Origin: Burkholderiaceae bacterium
Lineage (GTDB): Bacteria > Pseudomonadota > Gammaproteobacteria > Burkholderiales > Burkholderiaceae_B
Assembly (NCBI GenBank): GCA_021208885.1
Contig: JAJOJF010000027.1
Span: forward strand, 1 to 46,436
Direction of reading: 5' to 3'
DNA length: 46,436 bases
The translations under genes were made by a program, and so were the position numbers. This document shows, piece after piece, positions 17,323 to 26,525 of this stretch. Under the pieces are notes generated by a model, which saw nothing but the letters and a program-made list of their open reading frames with translations, was not told where the DNA came from and did no database searches. Each line of letters starts with the position of its first letter. Position 1 is the first letter of the stretch.

Positions 17323-18108
17323 CTAGCTAGCTAACCCAATCACAATAGCGGATTGAGCAATGGCTGCCATGGCTGATTGCTTTAATTTAAGACTGGTATT
17401 TGGGTCTGCAAACCCAGAAAGTTGCAGGCCGTGCCCGAGCGCCAACGATAGTTGCCCATCCTGTCTTGTGCCTAGACGCTTGGCAATTTCGCCCTTGACC
17501 ACATTGACTTCACCAACTGCCACGATGGTCGGTGCAATCGTTACCGCGGTTGCCTTGCACATTGCCAGCACTGGCAAACCTATCTTCAAATCAAGCAACT
17601 CCAGGCTCTCGCGAGTGATGCGGGAAGACAGTTGCTGTCCGTCTGCTAGTTCTAGCCAAATTCGAGGGGCACCATGGTGTTGGTCTATCTCGCAAACCAC
17701 ACAGGGCAGTTGGTTGCGCATGCTGGTTCTAAGGCCAATGCCAGTGATGTTTGCCATTGGCAGGTTCGTGTCATTCGCCTCGTTTTGGATTTCAGCCAGT
17801 GCACGCGCGCGTGCTTGACTCAAGTAATCAGCCGCGCGTAGTAGTTGTTGCCCTGCCGCGGTCAATCGCGCACCGCCACCACCTGAGCCACCGACTGATT
17901 TCTCCAGCAATGGTGCTCCGGCAAGATTGTTTAGCGTTTCAATGGCTTGCCAAGCTGCTTTGTAACTAACTCCATTGGCACGAGCCGCCTCTGAGATTGA
18001 CCCAAGACGATCAATGGCGCGCAGAACTTCCACACGTTTGTCGGTTGTGGTGCTAGTCAGTGCATCTTCTAGGGCAATTCGGGGTGGAGCTGTTGATTTT
18101 TTATTCAC
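17323..18108 (-). CDS. modE: ModE-family molybdate-responsive regulator
   Basis: The protein has an N-terminal LysR-like winged helix (DKRVEVLRAIDRLGSISEAARANGVSYKAAWQAIETLNNLAGAPLLEK) followed by a glycine-rich GGSGGGGARLTAAGQQLL segment and two tandem Mop domains (NQLPCVVCEIDQ, then VNVVKGEIAKRL) that bind molybdate. The frame stays open to a TTG at 18147, but that codon lies inside the operator palindrome. The GTG at 18108 (MNKKSTAPPRIALEDAL) gives the usual family N-terminus, so I prefer it; neither has a clear ribosome site. It is divergent from modABC, which it should repress when molybdate is plentiful. Confidence 0.88.
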   Translation of the reverse strand: MNKKSTAPPRIALEDALTSTTTDKRVEVLRAIDRLGSISEAARANGVSYKAAWQAIETLNNLAGAPLLEKSVGGSGGGGARLTAAGQQLLRAADYLSQARARALAEIQNEANDTNLPMANITGIGLRTSMRNQLPCVVCEIDQHHGAPRIWLELADGQQLSSRITRESLELLDLKIGLPVLAMCKATAVTIAPTIVAVGEVNVVKGEIAKRLGTRQDGQLSLALGHGLQLSGFADPNTSLKLKQSAMAAIAQSAIVIGLAS

Positions 18109-18137
18109 GGCAGCATTGGGCTTTGCATGAATCCAAT

Positions 18138-18160
18138 CGCTATTCAAAGAAAGAATAGCG
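18138..18160. promoter_or_regulatory. ModE operator
   Basis: CGCTATTC-N7-GAATAGCG is a perfect inverted repeat in the modE-modA gap. It resembles the E. coli ModE box in its CGnTAT outer half-sites. It lies 43 bp before the modA start and 30 bp before the preferred modE start, well placed to control both. Confidence 0.75.
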
Positions 18161-18166
18161 TGTTAG

Positions 18167-18967
<801 letters not shown>

Positions 18968-19042
18968 CGCAGACTCGGCTAACCAGACAACCAGAGTGGA
19001 TGCCGCAACAGGGCAACCGACACAAAAGCTTAAAGCCACACC

Positions 19043-19732
19043 ATGAATAGCCCCATCTCATTTGAAGCCTGGCAAGCGATTGGCCTGACACTGGAGCTAG
19101 CCACCGTGACCACGGTCATTTTGTTGGTGTTGGCCACACCGCTGGCTTGGTGGCTATCGCAGACACAGTCGCGCTGGCGATCAACCATTGGTGCCCTGGT
19201 GACATTGCCGCTAGTGCTGCCCCCGACGGTGTTGGGTTTCTATATTCTGGTACTACTTGGGCCGCAAGGCTGGGTGGGTACAGTAACCGAATGGCTGGGC
19301 GTCGGGCTTTTGTCGTTTACCTTTACGGGTCTAGTGATTGGGTCGGTGATATTTTCTTTACCGTTTGCGGTGCAACCGATACAGCATGCCTTCGAAGCCA
19401 TCGGCAAGCGCCCGCTTGAGGTTGCGGCCACATTAAGGGCTCGTCCATTCGATGCTTTTGTTAGCGTGGCACTGCCACAGGCTAAGTCGGGCATTCTCAC
19501 CGCGGCAGTGCTGACCTTCGCGCATACGGTGGGCGAGTTCGGTGTGGTGCTCATGATTGGCGGAAACATACCGGGCCAAACCCGTGTTGTGTCAACGCAG
19601 ATATTTGGTTACGTCGAAGCCATGCAATACACGCAAGCACACTGGCTAGCAGCTGGTATGGTGGTGTTCTCGTTTGCGGTGCTTTTAATGTTGGCGCGCT
19701 TAAAGCAACGAGCTGACCGGGTGTTGCCATGA
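19043..19732 (+). CDS. modB: molybdate ABC transporter permease ModB
   Basis: A 229-residue inner-membrane protein with about five spans and the EAA loop EVAATLRARPFDAFVSVALPQAKSG. The permease signature HTVGEFGVVLMIGGNIPGQTRVVSTQIFGYVEA is characteristic of ModB. It starts 75 bp after modA and its stop overlaps the modC start by four bases (ATGA), so translation is coupled. It forms the homodimeric channel for molybdate. Confidence 0.95.
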   Translation: MNSPISFEAWQAIGLTLELATVTTVILLVLATPLAWWLSQTQSRWRSTIGALVTLPLVLPPTVLGFYILVLLGPQGWVGTVTEWLGVGLLSFTFTGLVIGSVIFSLPFAVQPIQHAFEAIGKRPLEVAATLRARPFDAFVSVALPQAKSGILTAAVLTFAHTVGEFGVVLMIGGNIPGQTRVVSTQIFGYVEAMQYTQAHWLAAGMVVFSFAVLLMLARLKQRADRVLP

Positions 19733-20841
19733 CAATGCAAAATAGGGGCCAGGGCATCAATGCGCGTCTTGCGCTCAAGCGTGTTGCCTTCACGCTTGAT
19801 GTTGACCTGCAACTACCTTCTCGAGGCGTCACAGTTCTGTTTGGTCCATCGGGATCCGGCAAAACAACTATTCTGCGATGTGTGGCAGGGCTGGAACAGG
19901 CAGTCGGTCAAGTTGTTATCGATGGCCAAGTTTGGCTAGACACCATACAAAACATCAACACCCCGACCTGGCAACGTGACCTGGGCTATGTGTTCCAAGA
20001 GGCTAGCCTGTTTGCTCACTTGAGCGTTGAAAAAAACCTTCAGTTTGGTCTGAAGCGAATTCAAAAGCCTGAAGCACAAAAAGCACTGTCTGAAGCAATT
20101 GAGCTCTTGGGTATTTCTCGCCTCTTGAACCGCAACCCGGGAAGTCTCTCCGGGGGCGAGCGCCAGCGTGTGGCCATTGCCCGAGCCTTGGCTTTGCAAC
20201 CCAGACTGCTGCTGCTCGATGAACCGCTGGCTTCGCTGGATCAAAAACGACGCGAGGAGATTTTGCCGTGGTTGGAAAGGCTGCACACTGACTTAAAAAT
20301 TCCAGTTCTGTATGTGACCCACTCGATGCAGGAACTCACCCGTTTGGCAGATTATGTGGTGTTGCTTGAAAGTGGCGGGGTCAAACTGCATGGGCCGATT
20401 CAAACGGTGTTGGCTGATCCAGCGTTTGCCGCTGCTATGGGTGGCGAGGCCGGTGCCATCTTGCATGGGCGGGTGGCTGAACATGATGAGGCGTTTCATC
20501 TCACGAGAATTGATCTCATGGCAAACAATCAAACCACGGACCATCTCTGGGTCAGGCAACAGCTGTTAGCCCCTGCAACTGAAGTCCGGGTTCATGTGCA
20601 TGCCAATGATGTCAGCTTGACGCTTGAAGAGCCCCAAGATACGTCGATTCAGAATCGGTTGCAAGGCATCATTGAGTCAATCAACCCCGACGTTCACCCT
20701 GCCAACCGGATTGTGGCAGTTGACTGCCGGGGTCAACGTATTCTCGCACGGGTTACTGCCAGGGCACTTCAGGAACTGAAGTTAGGGATTGGCTCATCGG
20801 TTTGGTGTCAAATCAAGTCAGTGGCTTTGGCCGGGCATTAG
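19729..20841 (+). CDS. modC: molybdate ABC transporter ATPase ModC
   Basis: The 370-residue ATPase has Walker A GPSGSGKTT, signature LSGGERQRVAIARAL, Walker B LLLLDEP, and the switch His in YVTHSMQEL. The C-terminal part holds a Mop-like domain (NRLQGIIESINPDVHPANRIVAVDCRGQRILARVTARAL), which in ModC senses molybdate and limits uptake. It completes the modABC operon. Confidence 0.95.
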   Translation: MTMQNRGQGINARLALKRVAFTLDVDLQLPSRGVTVLFGPSGSGKTTILRCVAGLEQAVGQVVIDGQVWLDTIQNINTPTWQRDLGYVFQEASLFAHLSVEKNLQFGLKRIQKPEAQKALSEAIELLGISRLLNRNPGSLSGGERQRVAIARALALQPRLLLLDEPLASLDQKRREEILPWLERLHTDLKIPVLYVTHSMQELTRLADYVVLLESGGVKLHGPIQTVLADPAFAAAMGGEAGAILHGRVAEHDEAFHLTRIDLMANNQTTDHLWVRQQLLAPATEVRVHVHANDVSLTLEEPQDTSIQNRLQGIIESINPDVHPANRIVAVDCRGQRILARVTARALQELKLGIGSSVWCQIKSVALAGH

Positions 20842-20865
20842 ATCCATTGAACGAAAAACAACCAA

Positions 20866-20887
20866 TCATTTGCGTCAACGCAAATGA
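20866..20887. other. palindromic hairpin after modC
   Basis: TCATTTGCGT and ACGCAAATGA form a perfect 10-bp inverted repeat with only two bases between the arms, 24 bp after the modC stop. There is no U-run. It may mark the transcript end, or be an operator for the next gene. Confidence 0.45.
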
Positions 20888-21022
20888 CCTGTCAATTGAA
20901 GGTTCTGACTGACTTGGCTCAATGCTTGTAGATATGGGTGTTTGCTACCTTGGATCCATGGTTTGCAACTAGATGGCTAACTGTCATCCGGGCAAACAAA
21001 GCGGGTTCACAAGGAGCATGAA

Positions 21023-21454
21023 ATGAAGAAAGCCATAGGATTGAGTGCTAGTTTGATTGCTGGGTCACTACTTGCCATATCGGCACAAGCTCAGACAGGC
21101 CCCAATATGTATTTCACGGTGAATTCATCTGACGTCATGGTACAAGGTGCTGCCATGGTGCTGGCCACCCAAGCCCTTGAACAAAAAGCCAATGTACGGG
21201 TGTTGCTGTGCGGGGCGGCCGCTGACATGGCATTGCAAGGCCATCAGATGCCGACGCTTAAGCCCAAGGACGTGACGCCACAGCAAATGTTGCAAGGTGT
21301 CATCAAAGGCGGTGCCACGGTTGAAGTGTGCGCATTGTTTTTGCCCAACAAGGGTTTAAAGGCTGACGCACTGATCTCTGGTGTGACACCCGGTAAGCCA
21401 GCGGATGTGGCGGCGTATATGTTGAAGTCTGATGTGAAGATGCTTGCGTTTTGA
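21023..21454 (+). CDS. periplasmic DsrE-like small protein
   Basis: A 143-residue protein with a Sec signal peptide (MKKAIGLSASLIAGSLLAISAQA, cleavage near residue 23). The mature part resembles DsrE/DsrF-type proteins: a VLATQALEQKANVRVLLCG strand-helix-strand and a second conserved Cys in ATVEVCALFLPNKGL. Cytoplasmic DsrE proteins carry sulfur on such a Cys; secreted members are of unknown function. AAGGAGC lies before the ATG. It follows modABC by 181 bp but probably has its own promoter. Function not assigned. Confidence 0.65.
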   Translation: MKKAIGLSASLIAGSLLAISAQAQTGPNMYFTVNSSDVMVQGAAMVLATQALEQKANVRVLLCGAAADMALQGHQMPTLKPKDVTPQQMLQGVIKGGATVEVCALFLPNKGLKADALISGVTPGKPADVAAYMLKSDVKMLAF

Positions 21455-21467
21455 TGGTGGTGACATT

Positions 21468-22442
21468 TCACGCCGTTGTTTTTAACCACTGAATGTAATC
21501 ATCGAACGCTTGATCCAGCATGAATGCTGGCTGGTATCCGAGATCATTTTTTAGCCTGTCAATCGCAAAACATGGCCGACGACTTGGGGTGACACGACCC
21601 ACGGTCGCTTGGTCTTGTTGCTCTACCATGTCGTAACTGAAATTGGGAAAGGCTTTCGACAGTCTGATGCACCATTGCTCGACCGACCATGGCCGGCCTG
21701 TGCCAACTTGGTAGACAGGACTTGGGATTGTCTTGGCATTTAGCAGCATCTGTATCGCGTGGGCAACATCGGTGGCGTAGACCCAATCGTCAGGCATTCG
21801 GCGATAGACTTTGGCGTGCTCGCCACGCAACGCCATTTGACCGAGAACGAGTGGTGCACTCATGGTGTCGCGAAGACCCGTGTCGTGTTCATAGCGACCA
21901 AACACGACGCCAAGTCTGGCCACAACGACATCAAGGTTGCGGGTATTGCGAAACCGGACAGCGATGCGTTCGGCGGCGTACTTCGAAATGCCATAAAGGG
22001 TCTCAGGTTGTGGCAGATCGTCAACCTCATCGAGCGTGCCGTCTTGTTTAACGCCAGAGCCGTATACCGAACCCGTGCCAAGCGAAACGACCCGTCTAAT
22101 ATCTGAGGCCAGGGCTGCTTCGAGCAGGTTGATGGTGCCAATGGTGTTGACTTCTACGATGTCACGAGCATGGTGTTGCTCGCGAGCGAGGCTGGCTGTA
22201 ATGGCTGCACCGTGAACAATGCGATCAACGTTGTGTGTTTTGATGGTGTTGATAATATCGCCGCGATCAAGGACGCTGCCGTTGTGGACAATCAATAGCT
22301 CGGCTTGTGATCGCAGATCGAGGTGTGCTTGTGGCTTTATGGCGCCCAAGTCATAGATCACAACTTTTTCGCCCGCCGCAACCAATTTTCGGGCAATATT
22401 CAAGCCGACAAACCCTGCACCACCCGTAATTAACGTCGTCAT
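21468..22442 (-). CDS. NAD-dependent epimerase/dehydratase (extended SDR)
   Basis: The 324-residue protein has the NAD site TLITGGAGFVGLNIARKL at the N-terminus, VIYDLGA at the end of the second strand, and the catalytic YGISKYAAER (Tyr-x3-Lys). It resembles uronate dehydrogenase and UDP-sugar epimerase families; the exact reaction cannot be read. It overlaps the upstream isomerase gene by four bases and ends a TRAP-transport operon, so it likely acts on an imported sugar acid or on its derivative. Confidence 0.85.
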   Translation of the reverse strand: MTTLITGGAGFVGLNIARKLVAAGEKVVIYDLGAIKPQAHLDLRSQAELLIVHNGSVLDRGDIINTIKTHNVDRIVHGAAITASLAREQHHARDIVEVNTIGTINLLEAALASDIRRVVSLGTGSVYGSGVKQDGTLDEVDDLPQPETLYGISKYAAERIAVRFRNTRNLDVVVARLGVVFGRYEHDTGLRDTMSAPLVLGQMALRGEHAKVYRRMPDDWVYATDVAHAIQMLLNAKTIPSPVYQVGTGRPWSVEQWCIRLSKAFPNFSYDMVEQQDQATVGRVTPSRRPCFAIDRLKNDLGYQPAFMLDQAFDDYIQWLKTTA

Positions 22443-23281
22443 CTACCTAGTCCTTTCAGTGTCTGCATCTGCTTGGCGTCACTTCGCATTAGTGTCGTCG
22501 TGTCGCGATCTGTCATTTGGTCGGCAAACCATTCAAGCTCAATCGGAATGTCGGGAAAGGCCGACAGCGCGCTGCCGGACAATTCAGACCAGTCAACAAA
22601 CCCTTCTCCGAGTGGTGCGCGCTTGGGCAGATTCGTCATGGGGTCAGTGACCACATCGCAGATTTGTACGATGGCGACAGTTCCCAACTTGCCGGTCAAT
22701 GCGGCTTTGAGGTCCGGATCCCACCAACTGTGAAACAAGTCGATGTTTAAGCAAAGATCAGGAATAGATTCCAACCAGTCAGACGCTTGCTTGAGCGTGT
22801 TCACACACCCTTTGCTGCGTGCTTGCAACGGATGCATCGGTTCAAGCAGAAGTCGCGTGCCCCGTTTTTTTGCTTCGCTGGCCAATTCGGCCGATTTCTC
22901 GAGGGCCAATTTTCTGGCGTCAGTCAATGGCACATCAGGACTCGATCCGACGATGAGGTTAACGCCATTGGCTGCATCAAGTTCGGCTGCTGCGTCGAGA
23001 AGCCGCAAATTCAATTCCGCTTGATTGATGCCAGCTTGCCACGGTGCAAAAAAATACCCGGCAGTGTTTACAGATGACACGCCAAGACCTCGGGCAATCA
23101 ATTCCTGGCGCAGTTGTTTGATAGGTAGTTCATTCAATGCTCGGACTGTGATGCCGATACTGTGGAATCCTGCCTCACTGGCTTGATCGAGAAAATTGGT
23201 TAAAGCCATGTCTGGCGGGCACAGGTAGTGGCTGACTGCCAGTGTTGCAATATGGCTTGTGTGCACGCCTTGGGTTGTCAT
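22439..23281 (-). CDS. sugar phosphate isomerase/epimerase (xylose isomerase-like TIM barrel)
   Basis: The 280-residue AP endonuclease-2/xylose isomerase-like barrel shows the metal-ligand strands RLLLEPMHPL (Glu), LNIDLFHSWW (Asp and His), VQICDVV and the C-terminal IELEWF (Glu). It overlaps both neighbours by four bases (ATGA), indicating a tightly coupled operon with the TRAP transporter. It probably interconverts keto-sugars or sugar acids brought in by that transporter; substrate not assigned. Confidence 0.85.
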   Translation of the reverse strand: MTTQGVHTSHIATLAVSHYLCPPDMALTNFLDQASEAGFHSIGITVRALNELPIKQLRQELIARGLGVSSVNTAGYFFAPWQAGINQAELNLRLLDAAAELDAANGVNLIVGSSPDVPLTDARKLALEKSAELASEAKKRGTRLLLEPMHPLQARSKGCVNTLKQASDWLESIPDLCLNIDLFHSWWDPDLKAALTGKLGTVAIVQICDVVTDPMTNLPKRAPLGEGFVDWSELSGSALSAFPDIPIELEWFADQMTDRDTTTLMRSDAKQMQTLKGLGR

Positions 23282-24534
23282 AGCAGTTCAAAGAAGGTCT
23301 GTATGCCAGGTGTAAGTGCCATAAACGCAAGAAACACAGCCAGGATGATGACAAATGGTATGCAGCCACGAAATACCCGCATAACAGGGATTTTGGTGAT
23401 GGCGCTAATGGTGAACAGGTTCAATCCTATTGGCGGCGTGATGATGGCGATTTCCATGTTTAGCACCAACAGCACCGCAAAAAACACCAGATTGATGTCG
23501 AACCCTGCGAGAACGGGCAACAGGATTGGCATGGTGATAAGAATCATCGAGATGACTTCAAGGAACATGCCAGCGATCAGGAAGAACAGCATAATGGCAA
23601 TGATCAATTCATTGCGAGACAACTCTAGTGATGAAATAAAAACGAACATCTCGTGCGGGACGCGCTCATTGGTCAGAAGATATCCAAACAGTTGAGCGCC
23701 GGCCAGAATCAACATGATGACAGATGACATGGATGCAGCACTGGTGAGCATTGGCAGCATTTCTTTCAGGCTTTGCCCGTAGAGCACTGCGAGAAATATC
23801 GCGTAAACGCAACTGACAGCTGCCGCTTCCATTGGGGTGAAGATGCCTCCATAGATGCCGCCGAGCACGATGACAGGCGACATCAGAACGCCAAGACCGG
23901 ATACAAAGGCCTTGCGGATTTCCTCCCGTGTTGCCCGAGGCCGAGGTGCCACGCCCGAGCGACGACCGTAGATGTAGGCGACGATAGAAAGCAATAACGT
24001 CAACACCAAACCGACCGCGCCACCGGCAGCAAAGAGCGCTGCAATCGATGTCTCCGTGACCATGCCATAGACCACCAAAGGCACCGAAGGAGGTATCAAA
24101 ATCCCCAAGCCCCCGGCCGTTGCAATCAAGCCCACCGCAAACAGCCGATCGTAGCCACGTTTGGTCATTTCAGGGATCAGGACAGTGCCCATTGCCGCAG
24201 CCGTTGCGACCGAACTGCCGCAAATCGACGAAAACAATGCAGTCGCTAGAACGCTGATCACGGGTAAACCGCCGCGTGTGTGTCGCAGTAATGTGTCAAT
24301 CAGGTTGATCAGGCGAATGGTGGCCCCGCTGCGGCTCATGATTTCCGCCGCCAAGATAAAAAACGGGATGGCGAGCAGGCCAGAAGAGTTTAATGATGAG
24401 AACATCTGTGCCGCCAAAGTGGGCGCAGCAGCGCCTTGCAGCAGCAAGTAAATCAGCCCACATGTTCCGAGCGCGAACGCGACAGGCACACCGCCAACCA
24501 AAAGCGCAAAAAAGCTAGATAGTGCTGCTGTCAT
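23278..24534 (-). CDS. TRAP transporter large permease (DctM family)
   Basis: The 418-residue membrane protein has about 12 hydrophobic spans and the DctM-type sequence PVAFALGTCGLIYLL, AAEIMSRSGATIRLINLIDTLLRHTRGG and ICGSSVATAAAMGTVLIPEM. It forms the Na+-driven elevator transport unit with the small subunit, whose gene overlaps by four bases. Substrate is set by the binding protein upstream. Confidence 0.94.
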   Translation of the reverse strand: MTAALSSFFALLVGGVPVAFALGTCGLIYLLLQGAAAPTLAAQMFSSLNSSGLLAIPFFILAAEIMSRSGATIRLINLIDTLLRHTRGGLPVISVLATALFSSICGSSVATAAAMGTVLIPEMTKRGYDRLFAVGLIATAGGLGILIPPSVPLVVYGMVTETSIAALFAAGGAVGLVLTLLLSIVAYIYGRRSGVAPRPRATREEIRKAFVSGLGVLMSPVIVLGGIYGGIFTPMEAAAVSCVYAIFLAVLYGQSLKEMLPMLTSAASMSSVIMLILAGAQLFGYLLTNERVPHEMFVFISSLELSRNELIIAIMLFFLIAGMFLEVISMILITMPILLPVLAGFDINLVFFAVLLVLNMEIAIITPPIGLNLFTISAITKIPVMRVFRGCIPFVIILAVFLAFMALTPGIQTFFELL

Positions 24535-25088
24535 GTTTGCTTTGGCTCGGTGTTGGCGTTTGCCCCAAGACCAGACTCTGATTCGGGCAAGGTGATCGGC
24601 GAGGCGTCAGTCGTGAGCAGATAGTAAAGACGTTGCGCTAATCGCACGCTCAACAAAAACCCGCCGATAGGCAAAATGGCTTGTGGAATCCACAGGGGCA
24701 GGCGCAGCATCGTCATGGTCACCTCGCCAAACATGATGCTTTCTTGCATCAACGCCCAGCCCGAGTAGGTCAGATAACCCGTAAAAAAAATCGAAATGGC
24801 TGTGCCGAGCATGTCGATAGCCCGAGCGATGCGGGGTGGTACCAAATAAAAAAGCACGTCGATACGCACGTGAATGTTGCGTTTGACACCGATTGAGGCC
24901 GTAAAGAAGACGCTCCAGATGACAGCAAATGACGCAATTTCATCGGCCCCAATCATCGAATATTCGAATAAATTGCGCCCGATGATTTCAATGGCCACAA
25001 TAAAGACGGCCAAGGTCAAGAACAGGCCCCCAACGGCCATCTCGACCTTGTCCCAGACCTTGCCGACTTTTTGTAGCAGAACCAGCAC
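24531..25088 (-). CDS. TRAP transporter small permease (DctQ family)
   Basis: The 185-residue protein has four hydrophobic spans and the DctQ pattern (VEMAVGGLFLTLAVFIVAIEIIGRNLFEYSMIGADEIASFAVIWSVFFTASIGVKRNIHVRIDVL). It starts 7 bp after the binding-protein stop and overlaps the large permease. It stabilises the DctM subunit and helps dock the binding protein. Confidence 0.92.
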   Translation of the reverse strand: MLVLLQKVGKVWDKVEMAVGGLFLTLAVFIVAIEIIGRNLFEYSMIGADEIASFAVIWSVFFTASIGVKRNIHVRIDVLFYLVPPRIARAIDMLGTAISIFFTGYLTYSGWALMQESIMFGEVTMTMLRLPLWIPQAILPIGGFLLSVRLAQRLYYLLTTDASPITLPESESGLGANANTEPKQT

Positions 25089-25095
25089 GTTGCAG

Positions 25096-26085
25096 TTACT
25101 TGTTCAGTTGCTGAATTTGACGGATGCGCGCCTGAACGGCTTCAGGTTGTTGTTTGTAAATTGGCTCCATCAGCTTGCGCCATGAGGCCAGTTCCTCGGG
25201 TGTGAGGTCAGCGAGTTTCACGCCATTGGCCTGAAGCTGTTTCTCGTTGTCAATGATGTTTTGAGCAGCGACCTCGTGATTCCAGGCTGTTGCCTCGTCC
25301 AGCGCGCGTTTGACCACAGCCTTGTGTTCGTCGCTAAGTTTGTCCCAGCTTGCTTTGTTCATTACCACGCCATAGCCCCCGATGAACATGGTCATGCGGG
25401 TCATGGCTTTGAGAACCTCATCCCACTTGGCTGGACCGGCATAGGTAACCGCGGTAATTACCCCTTCAATCGTGCCTTGCTGCAAACCGAGAAAGACATC
25501 GGCCGCGGGCAACGATACTGCAATCCCGCCAGGTGCGCGAACCGCAGCCTCTAGTGGCGCTGAAGGGAAGACTCGCACCTTCATCCCCTTGAGCTCTTCT
25601 GGTTTGGTCACAGGCGTTTGACGCATAAATAGGTAGCCTGGACCATCTTGCCAAATACCCATGCCCTGCAGCCCAACACGGCTAAGTTCGCCGAGCATCT
25701 CTTGACCAACAGGCCCCTTGAGCGTGTCCATGCCTTGCTTGGCAGTGTCAAACAGTAGTGGCTGATAAAACACATCCCAGGACTGATCGAGCGGCACAAA
25801 GAAGCTTGTTTGCGGCGCGATGATGTCAACCTGACCTCGAATCGCTGCTCGAACTTCGTCACGCGACGGCATCAATTGCGCGTTGGGGAACACATCGACT
25901 CTGAGCGTACCCTTGCTGTATTCATTCACTTTCTGCGCAAACATTGTCGCAGTCTTGCCTTTGATCGCTGTTTCGGGCACTTCGTGAGCGAATTTCAGAA
26001 CAACGGGAGATTGAGCTTGGGCAACGCCGACTGCTGCGACCAGCGCCACGAAGCTGGTATTTAGGACCTTTTTGATGATGGACAT
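25096..26085 (-). CDS. TRAP transporter periplasmic binding protein (DctP family)
   Basis: The 329-residue protein has a signal peptide (cleavage near VAQAQS, residue 24), then VVLKFAHEVPETAIKGKTATMFAQKVNEYSKGTLRVDVFPNAQL, the DctP opening. R171 in LKGMKVRVFPSAP is the carboxylate-binding Arg of the family, so the ligand is probably an organic acid such as a sugar acid. The ATG at 26085 has AGGAG upstream. First gene of dctPQM-isomerase-epimerase. Confidence 0.93.
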   Translation of the reverse strand: MSIIKKVLNTSFVALVAAVGVAQAQSPVVLKFAHEVPETAIKGKTATMFAQKVNEYSKGTLRVDVFPNAQLMPSRDEVRAAIRGQVDIIAPQTSFFVPLDQSWDVFYQPLLFDTAKQGMDTLKGPVGQEMLGELSRVGLQGMGIWQDGPGYLFMRQTPVTKPEELKGMKVRVFPSAPLEAAVRAPGGIAVSLPAADVFLGLQQGTIEGVITAVTYAGPAKWDEVLKAMTRMTMFIGGYGVVMNKASWDKLSDEHKAVVKRALDEATAWNHEVAAQNIIDNEKQLQANGVKLADLTPEELASWRKLMEPIYKQQPEAVQARIRQIQQLNK

Positions 26086-26525
26086 GGGTTTACTCCTACG
26101 GTGAGGTGGGTAACACGAAACGAGTGATATGCCACATTGCGGGAATATTTTTTAGATGTTTAAAAATATATTCCCAGTGCGCGTACAAATTTTTTGGTCT
26201 GAAGACAGAAGTAAATCTAATTACAACTTCCTGCAACAAAATTTTTCTTATACAGAGCGGTGGAGGGTCTTTTTGTGGGGATTTTCGGCAAATATTAGGG
26301 TAATCCATAACCCGTGAACGCTGCCTTCAGGGAGTCAGTATCGCTTCTTGCGCAGGAACGCAACAACCAATCAAGTGAAAATACCTACCGGTCTCCTGTG
26401 AGGTCGAACAGGCCAACAAACCAAAATCAATCACAAAACTGCACAACGCTGTATTTGCTTGTCACGCGACCCACTCGTCTTGTACTTTTCAAAACGCAAG
26501 CCAACATATTTCGAGTAATGCCTTC
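26086..26525. promoter_or_regulatory. intergenic control region of the TRAP operon with a long AT-rich inverted repeat
   Basis: This 440-bp divergent gap holds no convincing gene. GGGAATATTTTTTA (26141-26154) and TAAAAATATATTCCC (26161-26175) form a long inverted repeat with one bulged base, 56-90 bp before the TRAP binding-protein start. It could be an operator or a hairpin in the leader. The remaining sequence up to the MFS gene is of low complexity in coding terms, and short frames there lack ribosome sites. Confidence 0.5.
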
